64,000 nt of DNA from Prevotella sp. (GTDB lineage: Bacteria > Bacteroidota > Bacteroidia > Bacteroidales > Dysgonomonadaceae). Shown piece after piece: positions 36,876-46,161 of this stretch (position 1 is its first letter; each line of letters begins with the position of its first letter). The notes beneath the pieces are model-generated. The model had not been told where the DNA came from. It did no database searches and saw nothing but the letters and a program-made list of their open reading frames with translations. The stretch covers positions 62,001 to 126,000 of the forward strand of contig JAITVV010000092.1 of NCBI GenBank assembly GCA_031285625.1, written 5' to 3'. The position numbers and the translations under genes were made by a program.

Positions 36876-38507
36876 ATGAGCGATGTTCTTAACGTATTAA
36901 AAAGGAAGAAAATGCAATTCTTCTTTCTTTTTTATATATTACTCTTAGTGCCCATATTATGCCCGTTAGCTGAAAACTTTTCTTTCATCGATAAAATCGC
37001 TGTTTTCTTAGTTTGCGGATTGCTTTTTGCTTCCATTTGGACACTTTCCCTTTTTATCAGTTCTAAGTCTGAGAAAGTTATTTATTCTGTTATGTTAGCC
37101 ATCTCTATCATACCGGGATCGATATATCTGGCATACCTTCTGTTTGCAAATGTTATGCTGGAGCAAAATAGTGTCACCAGCCTTTTTGAAACAAATCCTG
37201 AAGAAAGTAAGGAATTTGTTGCGCATTATCTGAGTATATGGGTTATAGTCGGTGTTCTTGTATATGCAGCCATTCCCATCGTGATGGTGTGCACAATGAG
37301 ATCGTTCAGACCTTTGAAGATAAGGGAACATAAGACTTTGTTTATCTTTGGTATTATTACATTATTATCTATTGTTGGTATCAACAGGGTATCACGTTCT
37401 GTTTATTTCATCAACTTTTACAAAACATTTGTCAGTTATAAAATCCGTACCAGTGGTGAGGTCAAGGATATAAGAAAGCGGCAAACAGAACCTTATGAAG
37501 TAAAGATAAATCAACAGGATACCATACCACAGGTATTTGTTATTGTGATAGGTGAATCATTGAACAAACATCATATGTCATTGTATGGCTATCCACGAAA
37601 CACCAATCCTTTACTATCACAATATGGAGACAGCCTGGTAGTCTATCAGGACATAGTAGCACCACATGTACATACAATCCCTGTTATTCGTTCTTTATTA
37701 TCAATGTCAGATTATGAACACTCTGAGTACTTCTCCAAAAAACCATCGATGTATGAATTATTTAATCGTGCCGGATATGATACATACTTGATAAGCAACC
37801 AGGGATTTAGCGAAGAATTACGTTCCAGTTTCGATATCTTATTCTCACTGGCAGGTACAAAATATAATCTGGCTACATATAAGCAACATGATGATATTAT
37901 ACTTCCTGTTCTTGACAAAGTATTGAAAAAAGATAATAAAAAGAATAAACTTATTATTATTCATCTAATTGGAAATCATATGGCATACGAATTCAGGTAT
38001 CCCAAAGAATATATTGTTTTCAATAACAAGAAGGATGGATTAGTACCTGATGCACTTTACAGAGACGAAAAAGCAAAGAAAACAATAGACAGATATGATA
38101 ACTCCGTATTATATAATGACTCGATTATAAACAGCGTTATCCTTTCCCTTAAAGAGCTACAGGATCAGGATGCTGTAATGGTATACTTGTCTGACCATGG
38201 CGAAGAGTTATATGACTATCGTGATTTTGCAGGCCACGCCTATGAGAAAGTCTCTCCTACTATGAGTGAGATACCTTTCATGGTCTGGATATCTCCTTCT
38301 TTTCAAAAATACAGAACAGACCTCGTTTTTGACAAAACCCGCCCTTATTCTTCCGAAGACTTCATATATTCTATTTCTGACCTTGCAGGATTAAACTATT
38401 CCGATTATGATGATACAAGGAGCCTGTTCTCAACAAAATTTACTCCCCGTAAACGTTATGTCGGAGAAAAGACCTATGAAGAAATAAAGGAAAAGTTTGA
38501 GAAATAG
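36876..38507 (+). CDS. Phosphoethanolamine transferase-like membrane sulfatase-fold protein
   Basis: 543 residues. About five N-terminal membrane helices (residues about 15-175) are followed by a periplasmic alkaline-phosphatase/sulfatase-fold domain. Motifs match the EptA/CptA family that transfers phosphoethanolamine to lipid A or core: VIVIGESLNKHHMSLYGYPRNTNP, IPVIRSLLSMSDYEH, LIIIHLIGNHMAYEFRYP and the metal-binding VYLSDHGEELYD. The nucleophile position after GE is serine (GES), where many members have threonine (GET); other members also carry serine. A role in lipid A modification and polymyxin tolerance is inferred from the family only. Monocistronic. Confidence 0.85.
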   Translation: MSDVLNVLKRKKMQFFFLFYILLLVPILCPLAENFSFIDKIAVFLVCGLLFASIWTLSLFISSKSEKVIYSVMLAISIIPGSIYLAYLLFANVMLEQNSVTSLFETNPEESKEFVAHYLSIWVIVGVLVYAAIPIVMVCTMRSFRPLKIREHKTLFIFGIITLLSIVGINRVSRSVYFINFYKTFVSYKIRTSGEVKDIRKRQTEPYEVKINQQDTIPQVFVIVIGESLNKHHMSLYGYPRNTNPLLSQYGDSLVVYQDIVAPHVHTIPVIRSLLSMSDYEHSEYFSKKPSMYELFNRAGYDTYLISNQGFSEELRSSFDILFSLAGTKYNLATYKQHDDIILPVLDKVLKKDNKKNKLIIIHLIGNHMAYEFRYPKEYIVFNNKKDGLVPDALYRDEKAKKTIDRYDNSVLYNDSIINSVILSLKELQDQDAVMVYLSDHGEELYDYRDFAGHAYEKVSPTMSEIPFMVWISPSFQKYRTDLVFDKTRPYSSEDFIYSISDLAGLNYSDYDDTRSLFSTKFTPRKRYVGEKTYEEIKEKFEK

Positions 38508-38551
38508 TTAAAAATCAATCGAAAACAATTTTTCTTTCATGCTAAAGGTTT

Positions 38552-38714
38552 TACCTTTGTTTATAGTCAATACTTAATTTAAATTAGGTAACACATATTG
38601 CGTATGAATATGTTATTAAAAATTAATTTAATTATCTGTATATAAGTGGTTTTATATAATATTGATGTACCAAAAGGTTACTATTAATAAAATGCATAAA
38701 AGCTGTTACCTTTG
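38552..38714 (+). promoter_or_regulatory. Two candidate -7 boxes upstream of the tricorn-type protease
   Basis: TACCTTTG occurs at 38552-38559 and again at 38707-38714 in the 297-base gap before 38805. Both match TAnnTTTG. The second would give a leader of about 85 bases. No clear -33 element was seen for either. Nothing else is recognisable in the gap. Confidence 0.4.
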
Positions 38715-38804
38715 TCACTTTCTAATTATATTTAGCTAGAAACAAGCAGTTTATAAAACAGAGAAAATATATTATTAATTATTACCGATTACTTATATAA
38801 CCTT

Positions 38805-41800
38805 ATGATGAAGAAATCTGTACTTTTTCTTTTCATATCATTGGTTACTGTACCACTGATATTTGCCCAGGAAGCCCGGTTACTCCGATTCCCTTCCACC
38901 AATGGTTCCGAAGTTGTTTTCTCATATGCCGGAGACTTATATAAAGTCTCGATAAATGGCGGAGAAGCCAAACGCTTAACTTCACACATCGGATATGAGA
39001 TGTTTCCGAAGTTTGCTCCGGACGGAAACTCAATTGCATTTACGGGACAATATGATGGTAATACGGAAGTGTATACCATCCCTTCTGTTGGAGGTGAGCC
39101 TTTACGGATTACATACACCCCTACAAACAGCAGGGATGATATCGGCGACCGCATGGGGCCTAATAATATTGTTATGGGGTGGACTCCTGATGGCAAAAAT
39201 ATTGTATACAGGAACCGTATTAGCGACGGATTCTCAGGTCGTCTGTTCCTTGTAAATAATGAAGGCGGATTATCAAAGGGGCTACCATTGCCTGAAGGTG
39301 GATTCTGCAGTTACTCTCCGGATGGGAAGAAACTAGCTTACAATCGTGTAATGCGTGAATTCCGCACATGGAAATATTATAAAGGCGGGATGGCTGATGA
39401 TATCTGGATTTATGATCCGGCAGCAAAATCAGTAGAAAATATCACTAACAATGATGCACAAGATATTATGCCAATGTGGATTGGTGACGACATTTACTTT
39501 ATTTCCGATAGAGACCGTACAATGAATATCTTCGTATACAATACAACATCAAAACAGACATCTAAGGTTACTAATTTTACGGAATATGACGTAAAGTTTC
39601 CAAGTCACCATGGTAACATAATTGTTTTTGAAAACGGAGGCTATATATACAAGCTGGACGTCACCAATAAGCAGCCTGTAAAAATTAATATATCGCTTGC
39701 TTCAGATAATATCTATGCAAGAAGCGAGATTAAGAATGGAGAAAAGTACTTCAATGCAGCCAGCCTTTCACCTGATGGTGAACGGATAGTAGTAACAGCA
39801 CGTGGCGAGGTTTTTAACCTACCAGTAGATAAGGGTGTTACAAAAAATATTACCCGTTCGCCCGGAGCACATGACCGTGGTGCCGAATGGTCACCTGATG
39901 GCAAATATATCGCTTATATGTCTGATGCAACAGGAGAGACTGAACTTTATATGCAAGATGCAACAGGGTCCGATCCTGTACAACTGACAAAAAACAATGA
40001 TACCTATATCCGCTCTTTTCTGTGGAGCCCTGACTCTAAATCTATAGTATATACTGATCGTAAAAACAGAGTCAATTTATTAGATATCACCTCAAAGCAA
40101 AAAACAACATTGCTACAAGATCCTGTTGGAGAACCAAGAGGAGTTGTTTTCTCTCCGGATAGTAAATGGCTGACATATAGCCGCATGGGATCGAACGACT
40201 TCAATGTAGTATATGTATTCAATATTGCAGCAAAAAAAGAATATGCAATAACAGATAAATGGTATGAGTCTTATTCTCCGGCATTCAGTAAAGATGGAAA
40301 ATATCTGATATTCACTTCAGCGCGCGATTTTAATCCAATGTATGGATCAAAAGAATGGAATCATATCTATCAGGCTTCGAACGGAATATATTTAGCGCTT
40401 CTATCTAAAGACACACCGTCTCCATTCATGGAAAAAGATGCCGAAGTAAAAACAGGAGACTCCAAGAAAGCCGATGTACAGAAAAAGGACTCCACCAATA
40501 GTGTAAAAATCGACTTTGAAGGTATTGCGGATAGAATCATTAAATTACCTATTGCCACCGGATACTATTGGAGTTTCTATTCGGATGGTACGAAAGTATA
40601 TTATAATAAACAAGGGGCTGCAGCTGTCTTCGACCTCAAAACGCAAAAGGAAGAAACTATTGCAGACGGTGCATCGATACATATAAGTAATCATGATAAG
40701 AAAGCTATATTCGTTAAGAATAAACAACTATATGTTACGAATATACCTTCGGGCAAAACAGAGTTGAAAGATCCTGTTAATTTGTCCAATATGAAAATAA
40801 CAACAGACTATCCACAAGAATGGGCTCAGATATTCGATGAGGCATGGCGTGTTTACCGTGATGGTTTTTATGTAGAAAATATGCATGGTGTAGACTGGAA
40901 AGCCATTAAACAAAAATATTCAGTGTTACTACCCTATGTAAAAAACCGTTTAGATCTCAACTATATCATTGGTGAAATGATAGGCGAGCTAAATTGTGGT
41001 CATGCATACGTAAATCCGGGTGAGGTAGACCGTGCCGAAAGAATAAATACAGGTCTGCTAGGTGCTGAAATTTCAAGAGATAAGAGTGGATTCTTCAAGA
41101 TAGAAAAGATACTGCAAGGTGCATCATGGGATAAAAAACTTCGTTCTCCGCTGACTGAAGCCGGTATTGAAGCAAATGAAGGTGACTTTATTGTGGCAAT
41201 TGACGGAGTGCCTACCAACAGTGTAAAAGATATGTATTCGTTACTCACAGGAAAAGCTGGTGTACCAACGGAAATATCATTGAATAATAAAGCCCAGTTA
41301 GCCGGAGCCCGCAAAATAGTGATCAGCCCTATAGCTGAAGAGTATTCCCTTTATCATTACGAATGGGTACAGAATAATCTGAAAAAGGTAGAGAAGGCAT
41401 CCAATGGAAAAATCGGTTATATCTACATTCCTGATATGGGGCCGGAAGGCCTAAACGAGTTTGCCCGTTACTTCTATCCTCAGCTCGATAAGGAAGGGCT
41501 TATCATAGATGACCGCGCTAATGGTGGAGGCAATGTTTCGCCAATGATTCTTGAACGTCTGTCTCGCGAACCATACCGCCTGACTATGCGTCGTGGTTCT
41601 AATCGCATAGGTACAGTGCCGGATGCTGTGCAGGTAGGCCCTAAAGTATGTCTGATAAACAAATACTCTGCATCTGACGGAGACCTCTTCCCTTGGGGGT
41701 TCAGAGCTCTGGGACTTGGTAAACTTATCGGTACACGTACATGGGGAGGTATTGTCGGCATTTCAGGTTCTATGCCATTTATCGATGGAACGGATATCCG

Positions 41801-42014
41801 GGTACCATTCTTTACCAGCTATGATGCTAAAACAGGTCAATGGATTATAGAGAATCATGGTGTCGATCCTGATATCCTGATTGATAATGACCCTATAAAA
41901 GAATGGAATGGCGAAGATCAGCAATTAAACAGAGCCATCCAAGAAGTGATGAATGATCTGAAAAACAGACAACCATTAAAACCTGTGCCAGCACCAAGAG
42001 TATGGAATAAGTAG
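38805..42014 (+). CDS. Tricorn-type S41 protease with signal peptide
   Basis: 1069 residues with signal peptide MMKKSVLFLFISLVTVPLIFA, so it is exported, unlike archaeal tricorn. The N-terminal part (about 25-560) contains many WD40-like/TolB-type strands (KFAPDGNSIAFTGQYDGNTEVY, LSPDGERIVVTARGE, WSPDGKYIAYMSDATGE), forming two propellers. A PDZ-like domain follows (about 745-830: EANEGDFIVAIDGVPTNSVKDMY). The C-terminal serine-protease core has DDRANGGGNVSPM and the nucleophile region NKYSASDGDLFPWGFRALG (around residues 952-970), then TWGGIVGISG. Likely degrades peptides in the periplasm. Monocistronic, followed by a terminator. Confidence 0.9.
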   Translation: MMKKSVLFLFISLVTVPLIFAQEARLLRFPSTNGSEVVFSYAGDLYKVSINGGEAKRLTSHIGYEMFPKFAPDGNSIAFTGQYDGNTEVYTIPSVGGEPLRITYTPTNSRDDIGDRMGPNNIVMGWTPDGKNIVYRNRISDGFSGRLFLVNNEGGLSKGLPLPEGGFCSYSPDGKKLAYNRVMREFRTWKYYKGGMADDIWIYDPAAKSVENITNNDAQDIMPMWIGDDIYFISDRDRTMNIFVYNTTSKQTSKVTNFTEYDVKFPSHHGNIIVFENGGYIYKLDVTNKQPVKINISLASDNIYARSEIKNGEKYFNAASLSPDGERIVVTARGEVFNLPVDKGVTKNITRSPGAHDRGAEWSPDGKYIAYMSDATGETELYMQDATGSDPVQLTKNNDTYIRSFLWSPDSKSIVYTDRKNRVNLLDITSKQKTTLLQDPVGEPRGVVFSPDSKWLTYSRMGSNDFNVVYVFNIAAKKEYAITDKWYESYSPAFSKDGKYLIFTSARDFNPMYGSKEWNHIYQASNGIYLALLSKDTPSPFMEKDAEVKTGDSKKADVQKKDSTNSVKIDFEGIADRIIKLPIATGYYWSFYSDGTKVYYNKQGAAAVFDLKTQKEETIADGASIHISNHDKKAIFVKNKQLYVTNIPSGKTELKDPVNLSNMKITTDYPQEWAQIFDEAWRVYRDGFYVENMHGVDWKAIKQKYSVLLPYVKNRLDLNYIIGEMIGELNCGHAYVNPGEVDRAERINTGLLGAEISRDKSGFFKIEKILQGASWDKKLRSPLTEAGIEANEGDFIVAIDGVPTNSVKDMYSLLTGKAGVPTEISLNNKAQLAGARKIVISPIAEEYSLYHYEWVQNNLKKVEKASNGKIGYIYIPDMGPEGLNEFARYFYPQLDKEGLIIDDRANGGGNVSPMILERLSREPYRLTMRRGSNRIGTVPDAVQVGPKVCLINKYSASDGDLFPWGFRALGLGKLIGTRTWGGIVGISGSMPFIDGTDIRVPFFTSYDAKTGQWIIENHGVDPDILIDNDPIKEWNGEDQQLNRAIQEVMNDLKNRQPLKPVPAPRVWNK

Positions 42015-42028
42015 TTAGATATAAACAC

Positions 42029-42062
42029 AATAAGGCTCACATTTCAGATGGGCCTTATTTTT
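42029..42062 (+). terminator. Rho-independent terminator
   Basis: Stem AATAAGGCTC (42029-42038) with GGGCCTTATT (42050-42059), one G-U pair, 11-base loop and T-run, 15 bases after the tricorn-type protease stop. Confidence 0.85.
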
Positions 42063-42073
42063 CCACCCTTTAG

Positions 42074-42095
42074 TTTGCGTAAAAAATACGCCAAA
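42074..42095. promoter_or_regulatory. Operator-like palindrome, copy 1 (upstream of PARG-like gene)
   Basis: TTTGCGTA, 5 bases, TACGCCAAA. Same half-sites and same 5-base spacer as the other three copies, but with one extra C in the right half. 52 bases upstream of copy 2. Confidence 0.7.
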
Positions 42096-42121
42096 TATTT
42101 TGCTAAATAAAAAACTATACC

Positions 42122-42149
42122 TATATTTGCGTAATAATTACGCAAATAT
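42122..42149. promoter_or_regulatory. Promoter box and perfect operator-like palindrome, copy 2
   Basis: The core TTTGCGTA-N5-TACGCAAA is at 42126-42146. The symmetry extends to 13-base arms (42123-42135 and 42137-42149) around a single central base. The -7 box TATATTTG (42122-42129) lies inside the left arm, so a bound protein would block transcription of the PARG-like gene that starts 18 bases further on. No T-run follows, so it is not a terminator. Confidence 0.8.
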
Positions 42150-42167
42150 TATTTAAACTAAAGTATT

Positions 42168-43025
42168 ATGAGTCATTCAAGCAACAGAAATAAAAGAGTT
42201 GAAAGCGCTCAACAAACTCTGGACATAATAAAACAAGGGTTCTATATAGTAGATGATGAAAAGATAGATATATCGCATACTATTGAAGAATCAGTAAAGA
42301 AAACAACCCTATATATTCCCGAATATTTTGATAAAAGGCTAAGCTATATCGAAAAGGAAATATCAGAGCGGGGTTTTCAAACCAATATTACAGTTAAGAA
42401 CTGTACGGCAATGGAAGCTGCAGCGGAACTACTCTCCCAAGGGGGCAAAACAGGCTGCTTAAACTTTGCTTCTGCCAAAAATCCCGGTGGCGGCTTCCTC
42501 GGTGGAGCACAAGCACAAGAGGAAAGTCTGGCCAGAGCTTCGGCTCTATATCCGACACAAATGAAATATTTCAAAGAATTCTATGAATATAACCGGGCAC
42601 AAAATACATATCTATATTCCGATTACATGATTTACAGTCCTGACGTAATATTTTTCAAAGATGACAGGGATGACCTTCTAGCTAAGCCTTATGTATTGGA
42701 TATCCTTACCAGTCCTGCTGTAAATATTGGAGCAATGATCCAAAACAACAGACTGGATGAAAAGGATGAAGCCGAACAAACAATGATGAGCCGTATGGAT
42801 AAACTCTTGTCCATATTTGTATCACAAGAGGTAGATAACCTTATTCTTGGTGCATGGGGCTGTGGTGTATTTCGCAATCGTCCTGAAGATGTAGCACGTT
42901 ACTTCGCCCATTATTTACTTAATGAGGGCAAATATGCCAAATGCTTTAAGAATATCACTTTTGCGGTATTCGATACAGGCAAAAAGCAAGAAAATATAAA
43001 TGCCTTTACACAAACTTTCAAATAA
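42168..43025 (+). CDS. Microbial-type poly(ADP-ribose) glycohydrolase-like protein (TIGR02452 family)
   Basis: 285 residues of the TIGR02452/DUF2263 family, a macrodomain-fold glycohydrolase that removes ADP-ribose units. The PARG signature is intact: NPGGGFLGGAQAQEESLARAS, with GGG then the catalytic pair QEE (E118, E119). Other family landmarks are the N-terminal RVESAQQTLDIIKQGFY, LYIPEYFDKRL, and near the C terminus LILGAWGCGVFRNRPEDVARYF. Cytosolic. It is preceded by two copies of the TTTGCGTA palindrome, shared with the vWA gene at 51351, and is convergent with the methyltransferase-Nudix gene. A role in ADP-ribose removal or NAD-derived metabolite recycling is inferred. Confidence 0.87.
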   Translation: MSHSSNRNKRVESAQQTLDIIKQGFYIVDDEKIDISHTIEESVKKTTLYIPEYFDKRLSYIEKEISERGFQTNITVKNCTAMEAAAELLSQGGKTGCLNFASAKNPGGGFLGGAQAQEESLARASALYPTQMKYFKEFYEYNRAQNTYLYSDYMIYSPDVIFFKDDRDDLLAKPYVLDILTSPAVNIGAMIQNNRLDEKDEAEQTMMSRMDKLLSIFVSQEVDNLILGAWGCGVFRNRPEDVARYFAHYLLNEGKYAKCFKNITFAVFDTGKKQENINAFTQTFK

Positions 43026-43032
43026 CTCCTCT

Positions 43033-43081
43033 CCCACTGGCACGTTGAAATGCATCATATAGCATCTTTTCTGTCAGTGGG
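43033..43081. terminator. Possible bidirectional terminator between convergent genes
   Basis: Arms CCCACTGGCA (43033-43042) and TGTCAGTGGG (43072-43081) pair with one G-U; the loop is long (29 bases). It lies between the stops of two convergent genes. Confidence 0.45.
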
Positions 43082-43089
43082 ATTATTTC

Positions 43090-45234
43090 TTACTCATTCA
43101 GAGCATGCATTAACCGATACAGGCATATTAATAAATGAGCATCCTCGATCTGATCTATACTATTCATCAAATCATCAAAATTCACCCATACTAATTCTTT
43201 TGCAGGTCTGTCTAAACATACCACATAAGGATACACTTGTTCGGTAGTAATACCCACACTCGGAAAGTATTTTTCCCCCAATTTATAATATTGCTCTATC
43301 CTACTCTCTCCTATATGCATTTCAGAAATATATTGGTTCAGACAGGCCATATTCTCAATATCTTTTGGTAAACGCTTTGCTGGAACGGTAAGAATTGTGC
43401 TATTACCACTCAAAAGTTGAGGAACAGGTAAGTCCCTAATTTCTAATCCTATATATATCTGCTCTCCTTTTTCGTATACAGGGAGGGTTAGTAATGTGTT
43501 AGAGCTGACTTTTTCAGGATATACGTACTCCAATATGGAATGGCTTCCTGTAATATCCGTTTCAGCAAAATATCCCCTCCCAATCTTTAAAAATCCAGCT
43601 CGTTCATGGCTTTCAACGAAGACATTTTTCTTTATGGAAAGTAAGTCGGATGCGTTCGCAACAGGAGTAATGAAATCATTATATTGTATCTGGATCTTTT
43701 CTCCCAGCCATTTAGGCAACTGAACGTTTTGCTTATGGAGTAAGTGATAGATATTAAGTTCTAAGCGAGCCTCAACCAAAGTTCCAGTTTGAGCATTATT
43801 TAATAACTGTATTGCATCATATTGATGAATAAATCCTGATTCTTTAAATCCTGAAAAACCATTTTTGAGAACTCTTGATTTTAGTGGCATCTCTTTCAAT
43901 TCAATAAAGTTTGAGGATACCTTTTCGTTGATGCCTCCGGGAGAAGTATAATAATTCAGTGAATGTATTATAGAAGTATATGTATCTTTGCTTATACCAA
44001 ACCTTTCGGCTAAGACAGCTTCGATATTCTCTGTATTCCCAACTGTAATTCCTTCAGGGATATATCCGCTAAAGTATTTATTATCAATCACAGGACTATC
44101 TGTTTTTACATTTACCAAAGGACGCGGATAGCCATGCTTTGCCAAGACTATGATTTTATTTCCATCTTTATAATAAGGTATAAAATCGCTTACAGGATGA
44201 GGCCTCTCAGCAACATCATAAATATGTCCCGTCTCTGTATTCTTATAAGATATATAATTCAGATAGGGCAGTTCTGAAAGAGGTAGATGACGTACAAGTT
44301 GTACTTGTTTTCCGGCTTTAATCTTCTCTCCGGCAATTAAATAATTTGTAGGAGGGAAACCTATTTCCTGGCCCTTTATATCATATAATCTGAACTGATT
44401 TTTATACCTGTTACTTATTATCCACGAATTATATATTGGGGAGGACAGTATTACCCGCAAACCCAGATTTTGAAAAGATTCTTCGAATTCTCTTTGTGTG
44501 AGATATGCATATTCTTCCTGAAGCTCAATATCCCAATTTGCATAATAATCTTTTCTACGTATAAATTCTACAGCATCAGAATAGAATATTTGGAATAAAC
44601 GAGTCTTTTTATTTTGCGATTTTAGTTCTTTTATGGGGAAGCCTCTTTCTTGAAATGGAGCTAATGATCTGGCTGTCTTGGCAAACAATAACAATAAGTC
44701 ACAATCATTAGGCCTGCCCTCTCGATCTTCCAGAGACAATTCAATGACAACTTCCTGTTCTTCCGGCTTTACAAAGTCGCGTACAACCAGGATACCTCTT
44801 TCTTTCAGCAGGTCAACCTGGCGACGCAGGGTATTTAGCGCACGATTAGTGTCATAGCCATTGTAAGAAGTAATATGATGTATTGCAGAGCAATTAAAAA
44901 ATCCGTTTACAGAATTATCCTCAAAACTATCCAATTTCTCACCATCATCTATCCTGAAAGATAGATTGGGCAACTGGTAAGTCCTTTGAGCTATTTCTAC
45001 CATCTTAGGGTTAATATCTACTCCAATAATATTTAACTCAGGAAATAATTCAGCTAAGATGGCAGAGCTTGTACCCGATGCCATACCAACATCTACAATC
45101 GTATTTTCTTTTTCCGGCTCAAAAAATGTACTGGCAGAAGCCACTTTTTCTATGGATATGGCATCCATAGCATCCAGATATTGCTGATAACTTTGCTTAT
45201 CTCCCCTGTCTTGATCAGTATAGTTTGTATTCAT
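43090..45234 (-). CDS. SAM-dependent methyltransferase fused to two degenerate ADP-ribose-pyrophosphatase-like Nudix domains
   Basis: The start at 45234 (MNTNYTDQDRGDKQ) is preferred to 45270, because the longer N terminus runs into the upstream repeat element. About 714 residues. Residues about 45-200 form a class I methyltransferase with motif I IVDVGMASGTSSAILAELFP and GVDINPKMVEIAQRTY. The C-terminal half holds two similar units. One has IEAVLAERFGISKD then YYTSPGGINEKVSSNFIEL (near residue 425); the other has IEQYYKLGEKYFPSVGITTE (near residue 655). Both resemble the ADP-ribose pyrophosphatase pattern (Nudix box, then YPSPGxxxE), but the catalytic REUxEE residues are missing. They may bind ADP-ribose or NAD-like ligands rather than hydrolyse them. 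Confidence 0.7.
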   Translation of the reverse strand: MNTNYTDQDRGDKQSYQQYLDAMDAISIEKVASASTFFEPEKENTIVDVGMASGTSSAILAELFPELNIIGVDINPKMVEIAQRTYQLPNLSFRIDDGEKLDSFEDNSVNGFFNCSAIHHITSYNGYDTNRALNTLRRQVDLLKERGILVVRDFVKPEEQEVVIELSLEDREGRPNDCDLLLLFAKTARSLAPFQERGFPIKELKSQNKKTRLFQIFYSDAVEFIRRKDYYANWDIELQEEYAYLTQREFEESFQNLGLRVILSSPIYNSWIISNRYKNQFRLYDIKGQEIGFPPTNYLIAGEKIKAGKQVQLVRHLPLSELPYLNYISYKNTETGHIYDVAERPHPVSDFIPYYKDGNKIIVLAKHGYPRPLVNVKTDSPVIDNKYFSGYIPEGITVGNTENIEAVLAERFGISKDTYTSIIHSLNYYTSPGGINEKVSSNFIELKEMPLKSRVLKNGFSGFKESGFIHQYDAIQLLNNAQTGTLVEARLELNIYHLLHKQNVQLPKWLGEKIQIQYNDFITPVANASDLLSIKKNVFVESHERAGFLKIGRGYFAETDITGSHSILEYVYPEKVSSNTLLTLPVYEKGEQIYIGLEIRDLPVPQLLSGNSTILTVPAKRLPKDIENMACLNQYISEMHIGESRIEQYYKLGEKYFPSVGITTEQVYPYVVCLDRPAKELVWVNFDDLMNSIDQIEDAHLLICLYRLMHALNE

Positions 45235-45250
45235 TGTATTATATCCATTA

Positions 45251-45298
45251 AAAAGTAACAAAAGTAACACATTTTATATGCTTTTTTACTGTTACTTT
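45251..45298 (-). promoter_or_regulatory. Repeat-containing upstream element of the methyltransferase-Nudix gene
   Basis: Read on the minus strand: AAAGTAACAG, 20 bases, then a tandem GTTACTTTT-GTTACTTTT ending 16 bases before the ATG. The same arrangement (AAAGTGACAG, then GTCACTTTT twice) precedes the macrodomain gene at 61150. A -7-like TACTTTTG lies within the tandem copy. Confidence 0.55.
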
Positions 45299-45389
45299 TT
45301 CCCTTTTATCAAATCAAGAGCTCTTTATATAAGACAATTTGCATTGGAAAAACTCTTTATACTCTGTAGTTTTAGGGCCGACTTTTTTT

Positions 45390-46124
45390 TCACTTATGAT
45401 AAGTCAAATTATCCAAATTATATTCTTCCCATGGAATAGCCAGCTTTATCGGAGAGGCAGTAATAAGATCAAGAACTATTTCACTTAAGTTTACCATTGT
45501 TACTACACCCAAATCATTTTTAGCTGCTATTTCGAGGAATATCCTCAGTTCAGATATATAGCTAGCAGCATATTCTTCTGTTTCTTGAGGTATGATATCA
45601 CCATAATTGGCCAAAAGGAGCTTAACTTCATTATCTGTCAGCCAATTTACCATACCATTTCCAAGATATGCATGCAAACTGCCAGACTCCGGAAAACGGA
45701 GTGCTTCCAAATATTTTAAAGCAACAGACTTATAATCCATTTTGTCAAAATCGACAAAATAGCTTAACAACCGTTTACCTAACCTGAAATGAGGAGTAAA
45801 TAAGGCGCATTCAGAAAAAACAATAAGTTGAATAATCCTACTCAGATCTTCAATAGCTTGTATATGTATATTTACAAAAGTATCCTGATTGGTAGCATGC
45901 TTATATATAGAATGAATCTTAAAACCGGCATCAAAATCCCTGCATAGTTTTAAAATATTCTCAATTCTGTGACCTCTATTTGTTACATTATCCCAAAGAA
46001 TGGACTTACCCAGACATGAATTAAAATAATGTTGAAGGATCCGGCCTTCCCCCATCAAGTCTGGCACTATTATATTGTGAAATTTTTTACTATCGAATAA
46101 ATGTAATGTATTGCAATCCCCCAT
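45390..46124 (-). CDS. Unknown protein in the NadR-PnuC operon
   Basis: 244 residues, no signal peptide or membrane helix, mostly alpha-helical by appearance. I do not recognise it. Notable segments are LKLCRDFDAGFKIHSIYKHATNQ, LIVFSECALFTPHFRLGKRLL and LEALRFPESGSLHAYLGNG. It begins 37 bases after the NadR-like gene on the same strand, so it is probably the last gene of the receptor-PnuC-NadR operon. Whether it has an NAD-related role is open. Confidence 0.65.
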   Translation of the reverse strand: MGDCNTLHLFDSKKFHNIIVPDLMGEGRILQHYFNSCLGKSILWDNVTNRGHRIENILKLCRDFDAGFKIHSIYKHATNQDTFVNIHIQAIEDLSRIIQLIVFSECALFTPHFRLGKRLLSYFVDFDKMDYKSVALKYLEALRFPESGSLHAYLGNGMVNWLTDNEVKLLLANYGDIIPQETEEYAASYISELRIFLEIAAKNDLGVVTMVNLSEIVLDLITASPIKLAIPWEEYNLDNLTYHK

Positions 46125-46161
46125 AATGTTTGATTATAATACAAATATACATTCTAGTTTA

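Noticed and set aside
42123-42149. Perfect palindrome read as a transcription terminator
   Set aside because: No T-run follows, it overlaps the -7 box of the next gene, and a proper terminator for the upstream gene already exists at 42029-42062.
43050-43247. 65-codon plus-strand frame between convergent genes
   Set aside because: Mostly antisense to the C terminus of the methyltransferase-Nudix gene, and its first part is the intergenic hairpin.
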